Shown one piece after another: positions 34,996 to 43,733 of a stretch of 64,000 nt of DNA. Position 1 is the first letter of the stretch. Each line of letters starts with the position of its first letter. Origin of the DNA: Flavobacteriales bacterium (GTDB lineage: Bacteria; Bacteroidota; Bacteroidia; Flavobacteriales_D; Crocinitomicaceae); the NCBI GenBank assembly GCA_018883325.1, contig VEQH01000005.1:45698-109697 (forward strand), read 5' to 3'. The notes below the pieces were generated by a model, which saw only the letters and a program-made list of their open reading frames with translations, ran no database searches and was not told where the DNA came from. A program made the position numbers and the translations under genes.

Positions 34996-36915
34996 ATGAA
35001 ATTTCAAAACATTTTTAACCTTTTTTTTGTTTTGATTTCGTTTTTCTCGAAATCTCAGGGGTTAATCGAACAAAACATTTTCAAAGGAGAAGTATTCGTT
35101 TATGGATTTGCCACGCATGATGTTTCTTTAAATTTAACTGAAATTGAGTTTCCTCACAATGGACTTATAAAGGATGCCTATATTTTAACCTATTCTGCGA
35201 TTCCTGACCATGAATTTATTCCGAAAGATTCATTTCAAGTGAATAATTTTTCTTTTGGTGTAACTTCTCAAGATATCATATCATATGTTCAACTTGATTT
35301 TGACGATAACCTTGATAATACAGGAGCTATAGGTTATAAAATTTTTAAAAAGAATATTTTAAAGTTTATAAGTTCTTCAAGTTCAGCTCTAAGTATTAAA
35401 ATGTCGTCCCCACTACTTTCATCGGAAAATTGCATTGGTTGTCATTTGGCAGGTTTTGCAATCGTAATATTAATTGAAGATGAAACAAAAAGCTCATTAA
35501 ATTTTCAACAAATAATCAACAAAAATCCAGAGAATACTATAAAAACATTAAATTGTAGTATGAATGTTCAACCATCAAACAATGCTGACATTGGCTTGGG
35601 AATAATGAGTGACAGATTGGCTGCGTCTTTATTAGATGGCTATAGTTTTAAAATCAACAACACCTTCATTTGTGATTTTAACCAAGTTGATGAACCTATC
35701 AATAATGTTTTTTTATCAGGAGTCATGGGTTGTTTTCATTATTCTGACTTCATTATCGAAGGTCTATGTGACGATAGTCCTGACATGCCTTTAGGTGGTT
35801 CAAACGGAATAATGAAATTGAATAGTTTTCTTCCTGAAACAAATTTTGAATTAAAAGTTGAATATTTACCAAATTACTTGTTCTTTCCTCACAACATCCT
35901 CCTCGGCTACAACCTCGTTTATTCCACCCCTTGTGAGCCTTTTGAGGTTGTTGTGCCACCAGACACTACGCTCTGTCAAGGTACAAATCTTTCTTTACAA
36001 GCATCAGGAGGTCAAAGGTATAAATGGCTTCCAGAAATGGGGTTGAGCTGCTATGATTGTGCCAATCCAACTTTCACGGCAGACACCACTACTTTTTATT
36101 CCTTGCAAATTTTTAATAGCGATAGTTGCTCGGTAATCCGTACCATTCGTTTGTTTGTAGAAGAACGCGATAGTATTGCATTACTTAGCACTTCACCTTC
36201 ATTTTGTGGTGGCGCAACCGGTACGATAACTTTGCAAAACAATAAGCTTTATAATCAGTATTCAGTAAATGGTGTACTTTATCCAAGTGGTTCAGTTTTA
36301 AGTAATATAAATAGTGGTTTAAAAGAGGTAGTTGGTATTTCCACGGAAGGTTGTCCGAGTTTTCCTATTCAAGTTACGGTAGATTCCATCAACACCACTG
36401 TGGCAGATTTTTGGCGCACACCACTAGAAGGTGCAGCTCCTTTGAACGTGAGTTTCGTCAATAAATCCGAACAGGCTTCCTTCTATCTTTGGCAGGTAGA
36501 TTCTTTATTTTTTCAGAATATTCCCAATCCATACACTTTCACCGAACCCGGTTGGCACACCATCACGCTTTATGCTTGGAAATACGACACGCTTTGCGCA
36601 GACACAGTTTCAAAAACAGTTTTTGTTCGTATTCCACAAATTATCCCAACGGCCTTCACACCCAATAACGATGGTGACAATGATGTTTGGGAACTTCCCT
36701 ACATTGATGTGCTGTATCCAGAAAATCAAGTGTTTGTTTACAATCGCTGGGGAAATTTACTTTACACTTCTCAAAAAGGCACTTACGCTTCCAATCCGTG
36801 GGACGGTACTTTTGAAGGTAAACCACTACCTGTCGGGAGCTATTTTTACGTAATTGAAACCAATAATCCTGATTTCCCAAAAATGAATGGGCAGGTGAGT
36901 GTGATAAGGAGGTAA
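34996..36915 (+). CDS. T9SS type B cargo protein, tandem paralogue 1
   Basis: 639 residues with a signal peptide (1-20, ending 'SFFSKSQG'). The N-terminal half (about 25-310) is a domain I do not recognise, with 'FPHNGLIKDAYILTYS' and a Cys-x-x-Cys-His motif in 'NCIGCHLAGFAIVI' at codons 35431-35445. Then come an Ig-like module ('DTTLCQGTNLSLQASGGQRY'), a second with 'FCGGATGTITL', a PKD-like domain ('APLNVSFVNKSEQASFYLW') and a CHU_C sorting domain ('PTAFTPNNDGDNDVW', 'YNRWGNLLY'). The 3' part, from about 35893, is strongly similar to the next gene while the 5' part is diverged. It is probably a surface protein of unknown ligand. Confidence 0.9.
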   Translation: MKFQNIFNLFFVLISFFSKSQGLIEQNIFKGEVFVYGFATHDVSLNLTEIEFPHNGLIKDAYILTYSAIPDHEFIPKDSFQVNNFSFGVTSQDIISYVQLDFDDNLDNTGAIGYKIFKKNILKFISSSSSALSIKMSSPLLSSENCIGCHLAGFAIVILIEDETKSSLNFQQIINKNPENTIKTLNCSMNVQPSNNADIGLGIMSDRLAASLLDGYSFKINNTFICDFNQVDEPINNVFLSGVMGCFHYSDFIIEGLCDDSPDMPLGGSNGIMKLNSFLPETNFELKVEYLPNYLFFPHNILLGYNLVYSTPCEPFEVVVPPDTTLCQGTNLSLQASGGQRYKWLPEMGLSCYDCANPTFTADTTTFYSLQIFNSDSCSVIRTIRLFVEERDSIALLSTSPSFCGGATGTITLQNNKLYNQYSVNGVLYPSGSVLSNINSGLKEVVGISTEGCPSFPIQVTVDSINTTVADFWRTPLEGAAPLNVSFVNKSEQASFYLWQVDSLFFQNIPNPYTFTEPGWHTITLYAWKYDTLCADTVSKTVFVRIPQIIPTAFTPNNDGDNDVWELPYIDVLYPENQVFVYNRWGNLLYTSQKGTYASNPWDGTFEGKPLPVGSYFYVIETNNPDFPKMNGQVSVIRR

Positions 36916-36919
36916 AAGG

Positions 36920-38887
36920 TTGAGTATTATATTTGTAAGAGTCATAAAAAAACAGAATATAAAAACATTTTTCACAATTTTTTTGATTTTTTTCTATTGT
37001 ATCGCATTTGGACAAATTGTGAACTATCAAAGTATTGTCAAAGGAGGAATTAAAGTGGTTGGTTTTTCTGTAGCTGAATCTGCCTTTAGTGAGGAAAATA
37101 AAATTGTCGATATCCCACACGAAGGTCAAATAAAAGAGGCTTTTCTAATCACCTATTCTCCTAGACCTAGTGATGATTTCAATTTCTCATATAATTATTG
37201 GATAAACAATCAAAAAGTAACGATTAGTGACAAAAATTTTGTCTCATCTGTTCCATTAATATTTGAACCTAATCCAACATTGATTCAACAAGGTGTTAAA
37301 GATTATGCCTTGTATCAAGTTGATATTACGAATTTCTTAAATGATTTTGATCAAACATTATCTTTTAAACAAGACATTTTTTCTCCTCCCAATGTATGTC
37401 CTGGTTGTCATGTTGCAGGATTTGCAATTATCATTGTATTTGAAACTTCAAATGGAAATAATGTAAATTTTACACAAATTTTGAATCAAAATCCTGAAAG
37501 TACTGCCAAAGAATTAAATTTCAACTTATCAAACACAATAGATACTTTATACGATATTGGACTTGGAATTATGTCTGACAGAGCTGGTGGTGGTGAATCT
37601 GATGGATTATTAATTTCAATCAATAACAATTTGATTGGCTGTCTATGTCAAAATGACCAACCTGAAAATATATCTGGTGTCATGGGCTGTTTTAATTATG
37701 AAAATGGCAATTTAACAGGTTCATGTGATGATAACGCAGATAGTTTGTTGAGAAATTCTAATGGAATTATGAAATTAAATTCATCACATATTGAAAACGA
37801 TAGTTTACATCTAAAAGTTGAATATTCACCTAATTCAAACCCGATCAATTTATTAACACCCCATAATATCCTCCTCGGCTACAACCTTGTCTATTCTACC
37901 CCTTGTGAGCCTTTTGAGGTGGTTGTGCCGCGAGATACAACGCTCTGTCAAGGTACGAGTCTTTCTTTGCAGGCATCAGGTGGTCAACGGTATAAATGGC
38001 TACCAGAAACGGGGTTGAGCTGCTATGATTGTGCCAATCCAACCTTCACAGCAGACACCACAACGTTTTACTCCTTGCAAATTTTCAATAATGATAGTTG
38101 TTCGGTTATTAGAACGGTTCGTTTGTTTGTGGAAGAACCAAAAACGGTTTCAGTTCAAAGCACAAGCGCCTCGTTTTGTGGTGGCGCAACGGGTGGTGTA
38201 ATCATGCAAGCCAATTCGTTTTACCCACGTTATTCGGTCAACGGAACGCTTTTTCCAATGGGAAATAATTTACAAAACCTCGCTTCGGGTAATTACACAG
38301 TGGTGGGCATTTCTACAGAAGGTTGTCCAAGTTTTCCTCTTCAAGTTACCGTAGATTCCATCAACAACACTGTGGCAGATTTTTGGCGCACACCACTAGA
38401 AGGTGCAGCACCATTGAACGTGAGTTTCGTCAATAAATCCGAACAGGCTTCCTTCTATCTTTGGCAGGTAGATTCCTTATTTTATCAGAATATTCCCAAT
38501 CCATACACTTTCACTGAACCCGGTTGGCACACCATCACGCTTTATGCTTGGAAATACGACACGCTTTGCGCAGACACAGTTTCAAAAACAGTTTTTGTTC
38601 GTATTCCACAAATTATCCCAACGGCTTTCACACCCAATAACGATGGTGACAATGATGTTTGGGAACTTCCCTACATTGATGTGCTGTATCCAGAAAATCA
38701 AGTGTTTGTTTACAATCGCTGGGGAAATTTACTTTACACTTCTCAAAAAGGCACTTACGCTTCCAATCCGTGGGACGGTACTTTTGAAGGTAAACCACTA
38801 CCTGTCGGGAGCTATTTTTACGTAATTGAAACCAACGACCCTGATTTCCCAAAAATGAATGGACAGGTGAGTGTGATAAGGAAGTGA
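36920..38887 (+). CDS. T9SS type B cargo protein, tandem paralogue 2 (start codon uncertain)
   Basis: About 647-655 residues. The only standard start in frame is TTG at 36920, 4 bases after the stop of paralogue 1, but it lies upstream of the -7 element at 36928-36935. The natural position, by the signal peptide 'KKQNIKTFFTIFLIFFYCIAF' and by alignment with paralogue 1, is the ATA at 36944, which looks like a mutated ATG. Translation may instead be coupled to paralogue 1 through TTG. The domains are as in paralogue 1: an unrecognised N-terminal domain with 'VCPGCHVAGFAII', Ig-like modules ('DTTLCQGTSLSLQASGGQRY'), a PKD-like domain and CHU_C ('PTAFTPNNDGDNDVW'). Confidence 0.85.
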   Translation: MSIIFVRVIKKQNIKTFFTIFLIFFYCIAFGQIVNYQSIVKGGIKVVGFSVAESAFSEENKIVDIPHEGQIKEAFLITYSPRPSDDFNFSYNYWINNQKVTISDKNFVSSVPLIFEPNPTLIQQGVKDYALYQVDITNFLNDFDQTLSFKQDIFSPPNVCPGCHVAGFAIIIVFETSNGNNVNFTQILNQNPESTAKELNFNLSNTIDTLYDIGLGIMSDRAGGGESDGLLISINNNLIGCLCQNDQPENISGVMGCFNYENGNLTGSCDDNADSLLRNSNGIMKLNSSHIENDSLHLKVEYSPNSNPINLLTPHNILLGYNLVYSTPCEPFEVVVPRDTTLCQGTSLSLQASGGQRYKWLPETGLSCYDCANPTFTADTTTFYSLQIFNNDSCSVIRTVRLFVEEPKTVSVQSTSASFCGGATGGVIMQANSFYPRYSVNGTLFPMGNNLQNLASGNYTVVGISTEGCPSFPLQVTVDSINNTVADFWRTPLEGAAPLNVSFVNKSEQASFYLWQVDSLFYQNIPNPYTFTEPGWHTITLYAWKYDTLCADTVSKTVFVRIPQIIPTAFTPNNDGDNDVWELPYIDVLYPENQVFVYNRWGNLLYTSQKGTYASNPWDGTFEGKPLPVGSYFYVIETNDPDFPKMNGQVSVIRK

Positions 38888-38920
38888 ATTAATACAACTC
38901 TATCTCAATCAGTTATAAAA

Positions 38921-38937
38921 GACAATTAAGAATTGTC
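38921..38937. terminator. Hairpin between convergent genes (possible terminator)
   Basis: A perfect inverted repeat GACAATT-aag-AATTGTC lies 34 bases after the stop at 38887 and 73 bases beyond the stop of the minus-strand gene at 39010. No strong T-run follows, so a terminator role is only plausible. Confidence 0.35.
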
Positions 38938-39009
38938 CCACATATTCTTAAAAAACGCTCTATCAATCATTTTTTTTCGATTTGAATTTAAGGCTCAATT
39001 AACTTCATT

Positions 39010-39408
39010 TTAAAAAAAATCAAAAAAGAACATCACCGCTGCTTGGCGTGGATTCACTCCTTTAGCCGAACCGATAATGCTTCCACTTTTGCGAATGTCT
39101 CCATTTGACTCAATTTTTCCAACAATACTTCCGCTGATGCGAACATCGCCATTGGATTCTACTTTTCCGACGATTGAACCATTTTTGCGAATATCACCGT
39201 TAGACTCGATTTTTCCTTTGATGCTTCCATTCACACGAATATCGCCATTGGATTCAAACTTTCCTTTGATACTTCCGTTGATGCGAACATCACCATTCGA
39301 CTCAATTTTTCCATAAATTGAACCGTTTTTTCTTAAATCTTGCGCTGTTAAGGTTTGAACACTTAATATAACGAACAAAAGGAAAAGTAAATTTTTAATG
39401 TTTTTCAT
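39010..39408 (-). CDS. Exported 16-residue-repeat beta-solenoid protein
   Basis: 132 residues with a signal peptide (1-22, ending 'QTLTAQ'). The mature protein is about five copies of a 16-residue unit with consensus G-S-I-x-G-K-x-E-S-N-G-D-x-R-x-N, plus partial units at both ends. The regular Gly-Ile-Gly and Gly-Asp-hydrophobic-Arg spacing suggests a small beta-solenoid somewhat like bactofilins, but exported. The last residues 'QAAVMFFFDFF' are strikingly aromatic, like the last strand of an outer-membrane protein. I know no function for it. It is read alone on the minus strand. Confidence 0.75.
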   Translation of the reverse strand: MKNIKNLLFLLFVILSVQTLTAQDLRKNGSIYGKIESNGDVRINGSIKGKFESNGDIRVNGSIKGKIESNGDIRKNGSIVGKVESNGDVRISGSIVGKIESNGDIRKSGSIIGSAKGVNPRQAAVMFFFDFF

Positions 39409-39500
39409 AAATTTAGGTTTTGAGCACTAAAATAAGATTTTTTAGGTTCACGAAATTCAAATGATGCTCAAAATCAAATGAAAAGCAAAATAAACTAGTT

Positions 39501-39621
39501 AAGACCGTTTCAAAAATCGATAATTTAGGCTTTCTAAAAATTTAAACCCGGAGTTTACCCTTGTAAATGAGGATTTTAAATTTTTAGAGTAACGACAAGT
39601 AGTGAGTTTTGCAACGGTCTT
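39501..39621. mobile_element. MITE-like element of 121 bp with 5-bp target duplication
   Basis: Most of the 307-bp gap at 39409-39715 is this element. Its ends are imperfect inverted repeats of about 50 bp: the left begins AAGACCGTTTCAAAA and the right, reversed, begins AAGACCGTTGCAAAA; the arms meet near the centre with CTAAAAATTTAAA paired to TTTAAATTTTTAG. The element is flanked by the direct repeat TAGTT at 39496-39500 and 39622-39626. It has no coding capacity, so it would depend on a transposase in trans. Confidence 0.8.
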
Positions 39622-39715
39622 TAGTTGGGAATTCACCACTAACAAATCTTACTTTATCTATAATAACTCAGGTTAATAGTAAAACAAAGTATATTTACCT
39701 TTCAAAAAAACAAAA

Positions 39716-39970
39716 ATGAAGAAATTTCTGTTTATACTTAGCTTTCCGATCCTTTTGATTTCTTGTAGTCAAAAAGACGAGAAATTTTGTGACTGCTTAG
39801 CTAAAAGTGAAGAATTTAACGTTCTAAATCAAGCGATTTTGAATGGTAAAACAGATGCTGAAACTGTTAAAAAAGCAGTTAAATTGAAAAAAGAGAAACA
39901 AAAAGTTTGTCTAGATTATGTAGATATGAATGGCGATCAGATGCTTGCTCGAAAAAAAGAATGCAAGTAA
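39716..39970 (+). CDS. Small lipoprotein of unknown function
   Basis: 84 residues. The signal ends in 'FPILLISCSQKDEKF', a good lipobox with Cys at residue 17. The mature part has a Cys pair, 'KFCDCLAKSEEF', and two more Cys residues ('QKVCLDY', and the penultimate residue), so disulfides are likely. It is Lys-rich and probably helical. It lies 31 bases upstream of the epimerase gene, which may be cotranscribed. Family unknown; small Cys-containing lipoproteins of this pattern are common in Bacteroidota. Confidence 0.75.
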   Translation: MKKFLFILSFPILLISCSQKDEKFCDCLAKSEEFNVLNQAILNGKTDAETVKKAVKLKKEKQKVCLDYVDMNGDQMLARKKECK

Positions 39971-40001
39971 AAAACGCAGTTCAATCACTTAAAGTTACTT
40001 T

Positions 40002-40892
40002 ATGAAAACAGTGCTTATTGCCGGAGGTTCGGGACTTATTGGGAAAAAATTAAATCAAATACTTTCTAAAAAGGGGTATAAAGTTTATACGCTTACTCGT
40101 AATGCTAAACATAGAGGGCAAATTTATTGGAATCCTGCACAGCAAACTATTGAAGGTAAACACCTTGATAAAGTCAATATCATAATCAATCTTACCGGTG
40201 AAAATATCGGTGAGAAAAGATGGACTAGTGAACGCAAAAAAGCCTTACAAGAATCACGTTCCAAAACAACCCAATTTTTACACAGTTTAGTTGCCAATAT
40301 TCCCAATTTAGAATATTACATATCAGCTTCTGGAATCAATTGTTACGAACAGGATAAAAAAATCCATGTAGAATCAGACCCTTACGGAACTGATTTTCTT
40401 GCCAAACTCGTAAAAGAATGGGAAGCAGTAAGCGATTTGTTTCAAAGTAATTGTAAAGTAGCAAAATTGAGGATTTCAATGGTACTTTCTAAACGTGGTG
40501 GTGCTTTGGATAAAATGTTGTTACCTGTAAAACTCGGCTTAGGTTCTCCAATAGGAACAGGAACACAAATGATGCCTTGGATTCATATTGAAGATTTATG
40601 CAATCTTTTTGTTCATGCAATTGAAAATCAGATTACTGGAACCTTTAATGCGGTGGCAAATTGCGACACTAATCATGATTTTATGAAAGCTTTAGCAAAA
40701 GCTGTGAACCGTCCGTTTTTTATGCCAAAAGTCCCAGCCTTTCTTATAAAATTAATGCTAGGCGAAATGTCAGTTTTAGTTTTAGATGGCACCAACGCGT
40801 CCAATGAAAAAATCAAAAATACTGGATTTGTTTTTCAACACGATAACATCGAGACAACCTTGGCTTCTTTATTAAAAAACGGTAAAGATTGA
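40002..40892 (+). CDS. TIGR01777 family NAD-dependent epimerase-like protein
   Basis: 296 residues, an atypical short-chain dehydrogenase (SDR39U1/TIGR01777). The N-terminal 'VLIAGGSGLIGKKLNQIL' is the Rossmann Gly-motif; 'IINLTGENIGEKRWTSERKK' and 'YYISASGINCYEQD' are hallmark family segments, and the C-terminus carries the DUF1731-like part ('PFFMPKVPAFLIKLMLGEMS'). The usual catalytic Tyr-x-x-x-Lys is not in its classical form, as is normal in this family. In related species these proteins are linked to cell division (YfcH), but the reaction is unknown. It converges with the next gene. Confidence 0.92.
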   Translation: MKTVLIAGGSGLIGKKLNQILSKKGYKVYTLTRNAKHRGQIYWNPAQQTIEGKHLDKVNIIINLTGENIGEKRWTSERKKALQESRSKTTQFLHSLVANIPNLEYYISASGINCYEQDKKIHVESDPYGTDFLAKLVKEWEAVSDLFQSNCKVAKLRISMVLSKRGGALDKMLLPVKLGLGSPIGTGTQMMPWIHIEDLCNLFVHAIENQITGTFNAVANCDTNHDFMKALAKAVNRPFFMPKVPAFLIKLMLGEMSVLVLDGTNASNEKIKNTGFVFQHDNIETTLASLLKNGKD

Positions 40893-40909
40893 AGTTACTT
40901 CGCTAACTT

Positions 40910-41935
40910 TTACCAAAGTACAGTAATCTTTCCTGTCGATTTTCCGCTTTCCAAGAGTGAATGTGCTTCTGCGATTTTTGAAACTGGAAAAACAGCGCCT
41001 ACTTGTGGTTTCAATTCCCCTTTTTTATACAAATCAACCACAGCAACTAAGCAGTCGTGAACAATCATTGGGCGATTATCTGCGATTTTTAGCATATTGA
41101 CACCAAGTATATTTTTTGAGCGCATCATCAAGCCAATTGGTAGAATGAATCCCATTTTAAATACAAAATTTAAAGTGGATAAAATACCGAATTTGCCTCC
41201 AACTAGCTCCGATCCTCCGAAAATAAATAGACGACCACTTGAACCGATTAATGCTAGATCCTTTTTAAAGGTTGAACCAGCAACGGGGTTGTAACTCACA
41301 TCAATTCGGTCGCCTTTCAAATGGGAAAAAATCGTTTTTTGATAATCGCTTTCATTGTAGTTTACCACAAAATCAGCTCCTAAATCTTTGACCAATTGTG
41401 TTTTGGAAGCATTACCAATTTTGGCAATAACGTAAGCTCCTCGGCGTTTTGCCAACTGAATCAACATAGTACCTACGCCTCCAGCTGCAGCATGAATCAA
41501 AACTTTATCGCCTTTCTGAATTGGTGAAAGTATATCCGACATGTAATATGCTGTAACTGCTTGTGTGCAAAGTGCTAAAACAGCTTCAGCAGGATGATCT
41601 TCAATAAGAACTATTCCGTATTTTTTGGTGATTACGTGTTTTCCATATCCTCCAAAGCGACAAAAAGCCAAAACGCGCTTTCCAATAAGGGAAGAATCAA
41701 CAGCTGAGCCAACTTCAACTACTTTTCCAACCAATTCATAGCCAACAACGCAAGGCATCGGTGGAGCTTCACGGTACAAGCCATTGCGCGCCATAACATC
41801 CGCATAATTCAAACCAAAAGCTTCACTTTCAATCAAAAGTTCATTTGCTTCTAAGTTCGGAAGCTCAAATGTTCTTCTTTCAAAGGCTTGTTCAGCTGCG
41901 CCTTTTCTGATTAAAAATATTGCTTCAGATTTCAT
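40910..41935 (-). CDS. Zinc-independent MDR oxidoreductase (quinone reductase/VAT-1-like)
   Basis: 341 residues of the medium-chain dehydrogenase family. 'NYADVMARNGLYREAPPMPC' and 'VVGYELVGKVVEVG' are the GroES-like domain, and 'VLIHAAAGGVGTMLIQLAKR' is the NADPH-binding Rossmann motif. The structural and catalytic zinc ligands of alcohol dehydrogenases are absent, so it fits the quinone reductase/VAT-1 branch that uses NADPH on quinones or alkenals. The substrate is unknown. It has its own promoter with an inverted repeat over the -7 element, which hints at regulation. Confidence 0.9.
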   Translation of the reverse strand: MKSEAIFLIRKGAAEQAFERRTFELPNLEANELLIESEAFGLNYADVMARNGLYREAPPMPCVVGYELVGKVVEVGSAVDSSLIGKRVLAFCRFGGYGKHVITKKYGIVLIEDHPAEAVLALCTQAVTAYYMSDILSPIQKGDKVLIHAAAGGVGTMLIQLAKRRGAYVIAKIGNASKTQLVKDLGADFVVNYNESDYQKTIFSHLKGDRIDVSYNPVAGSTFKKDLALIGSSGRLFIFGGSELVGGKFGILSTLNFVFKMGFILPIGLMMRSKNILGVNMLKIADNRPMIVHDCLVAVVDLYKKGELKPQVGAVFPVSKIAEAHSLLESGKSTGKITVLW

Positions 41936-41965
41936 GGAATTGATAGGGATTTTGAATTATTAAAG

Positions 41966-41992
41966 TTGAATCACTTTACTGATTCAAAAGTA
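41966..41992 (-). promoter_or_regulatory. Promoter with overlapping inverted repeat before the MDR gene
   Basis: The minus strand reads TACTTTTG (41985-41992), matching TAnnTTTG, 49 bases before the start at 41935. A perfect 7-bp inverted repeat TTGAATC-N8-GATTCAA (41966-41987) overlaps it and extends just downstream, a repressor-operator position. It might instead end the upstream barrel-gene transcript, though no T-run follows. Confidence 0.45.
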
Positions 41993-42010
41993 AACATTAA
42001 ACATTCACAA

Positions 42011-43732
42011 TTAAAATCTCGCAGTAATTCCACCCATTACTTGGAACCCTTGAACAGGGTAACTTAACCAACGATTGTAGCGTTGTGCTGCCAAGTTATT
42101 GAATTGTAAAAATGCTGAAATACGTGTATTGTAGCGGTATTCAAACCCTAAATTCAAATCTACTATTGTTCCCAAAGCTTTGTAATACTGACCGTTTTCT
42201 TGTTTAATATCTTGTCCAGGACCGTAAACCAATGCTTGTCTTCCAGTTTCCAAATTTCCTTCCAGATTCACTAAGAATTTATCATAAAGGTTATAAGCTC
42301 CTCGAACCATAAATTGTAATTGTGGCAAGTTCCAAGCAAAAGCTTGATTTTTCGTTTCGTAAGAATAAAAACGTCCAATTCCGTCGATTTTCAATTTTTC
42401 ATTTAACTGATAAGTCAAGGATGCTTCAACTTTCATTTGATTCAAGGTGTCGTAAATTACATTGAATTTATTGCCAACTGAATAAACCGTATCATTTACG
42501 AAAAGTGCTTTATTCATAATTTTTGCATAGCTTAAATTGACATTAAAAGTCATTCGCTTGCTTAAATTACCTTTAAATCCAGCATAAATATCGAATGGAT
42601 TGTGCTCGTTTTGTAAACGAATATTTGTCAACAAGAACTGATTTTCACTTGCTAATGAACGGAAACTTGTTTGTTTCAATCCTCCTCGAACACCGATAAA
42701 TGGAATGAACATATCGTTCACGAAAGAATATTTCACCTCAGCCATTGGGTAAATGTATGCTTTAGCTTTTTCCTGAATGTCAATGCTTAGCAAAACGCCT
42801 AAATTCACTTTCAAACGATTGCCTGCTTTCATTGTCAAAACTCCAGGGTGAAAATCAATGATTGTATTGTTTCGCACTAAACCTGAATCAATTGGAGAAA
42901 TCACTGAATCTTGAATTCCGTAGCGGTAACCGTTATAGCGAACGCCTAAGTTTCCGTAGAATTTCTCTGTTTTATAGTTGTACCAAAGTTTAGTTTTAAA
43001 ATAAAAATCGTGGTCTTGTGTTTTCCAATCTGCTAACGAATCAATGATTGGTTTTTTAGTGAATAAATAGTTGTAACCCGTACTGATTTTATAATTCAAA
43101 ATAGAAGTATCGCCACGATTTCCAATAAACTCAAAATCACCACCAACTTGCTGGAAACGTTGTGAAATGGAATCTTTCGCGATGGAATCAATTGGAATTC
43201 CGTAATAATTGAATCCATCATTTTTATAGTGCAAACTCCCCAACAAATTGTAATTATCCTCATTGATTTTTCCAAAAAGCTTTACGTCTGTTCTGTCAAA
43301 ATTTGCAGGTGCATAAGTTACTTTGTTGCGGTCTTTCACGTCGCCAAATGAACTCAAATGTTTCACGTGAGCACCGTAGGTATAACTTCTGGAACGCGTC
43401 GAATTAAAATACAATTCTCCAAGTGGCATTATCACTGAACCAATTCCAAGTTTCGCATAAAACGGATACAATTGACGTAATTTCTCAGTTGTTTCAACCG
43501 TTGCCGCTTCAATTGTATCTAAAGAAATTTTTGTTGTTCCTTGGTAAACAAGCATTGGATAAGAAGCAACAGGCGCTGCTTTTACAGTGTCAATGATTTT
43601 TGGAGTTTCCGTAATTCGGAACGCTGGCTCGATTTGACGATTTCCTGTTCCATCGATTATGATGTCTGCTGGCTGCGCGAAAACTTGCAGTGCGACTAAA
43701 ATAAAGGTAAAAATAGCTACAAACTTTTTCAT
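42011..43732 (-). CDS. Outer-membrane beta-barrel protein, partner of the TPR protein
   Basis: About 573 residues from the ATG at 43732, which yields the signal 'MKKFVAIFTFILVALQVFAQ'; a longer reading from 43780 would overlap the TPR gene. The rest is rich in alternating amphipathic strands with Asn, Tyr and Gly turns ('NLLGSLHYKNDGFNYYG', 'GNLGVRYNGYRYG') and ends in Phe, like an outer-membrane barrel related to TonB-dependent receptor barrels but with no visible TonB box or plug. The start is one base after the stop of the TPR gene, so the two are translationally coupled and probably form one envelope complex (inference). Function unknown. Confidence 0.78.
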   Translation of the reverse strand: MKKFVAIFTFILVALQVFAQPADIIIDGTGNRQIEPAFRITETPKIIDTVKAAPVASYPMLVYQGTTKISLDTIEAATVETTEKLRQLYPFYAKLGIGSVIMPLGELYFNSTRSRSYTYGAHVKHLSSFGDVKDRNKVTYAPANFDRTDVKLFGKINEDNYNLLGSLHYKNDGFNYYGIPIDSIAKDSISQRFQQVGGDFEFIGNRGDTSILNYKISTGYNYLFTKKPIIDSLADWKTQDHDFYFKTKLWYNYKTEKFYGNLGVRYNGYRYGIQDSVISPIDSGLVRNNTIIDFHPGVLTMKAGNRLKVNLGVLLSIDIQEKAKAYIYPMAEVKYSFVNDMFIPFIGVRGGLKQTSFRSLASENQFLLTNIRLQNEHNPFDIYAGFKGNLSKRMTFNVNLSYAKIMNKALFVNDTVYSVGNKFNVIYDTLNQMKVEASLTYQLNEKLKIDGIGRFYSYETKNQAFAWNLPQLQFMVRGAYNLYDKFLVNLEGNLETGRQALVYGPGQDIKQENGQYYKALGTIVDLNLGFEYRYNTRISAFLQFNNLAAQRYNRWLSYPVQGFQVMGGITARF

Positions 43733-43733
43733 T

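Noticed and set aside
40910..41935. Zinc alcohol dehydrogenase
   Set aside because: The zinc-binding Cys/His set is missing; the sequence fits the zinc-independent quinone reductase branch.
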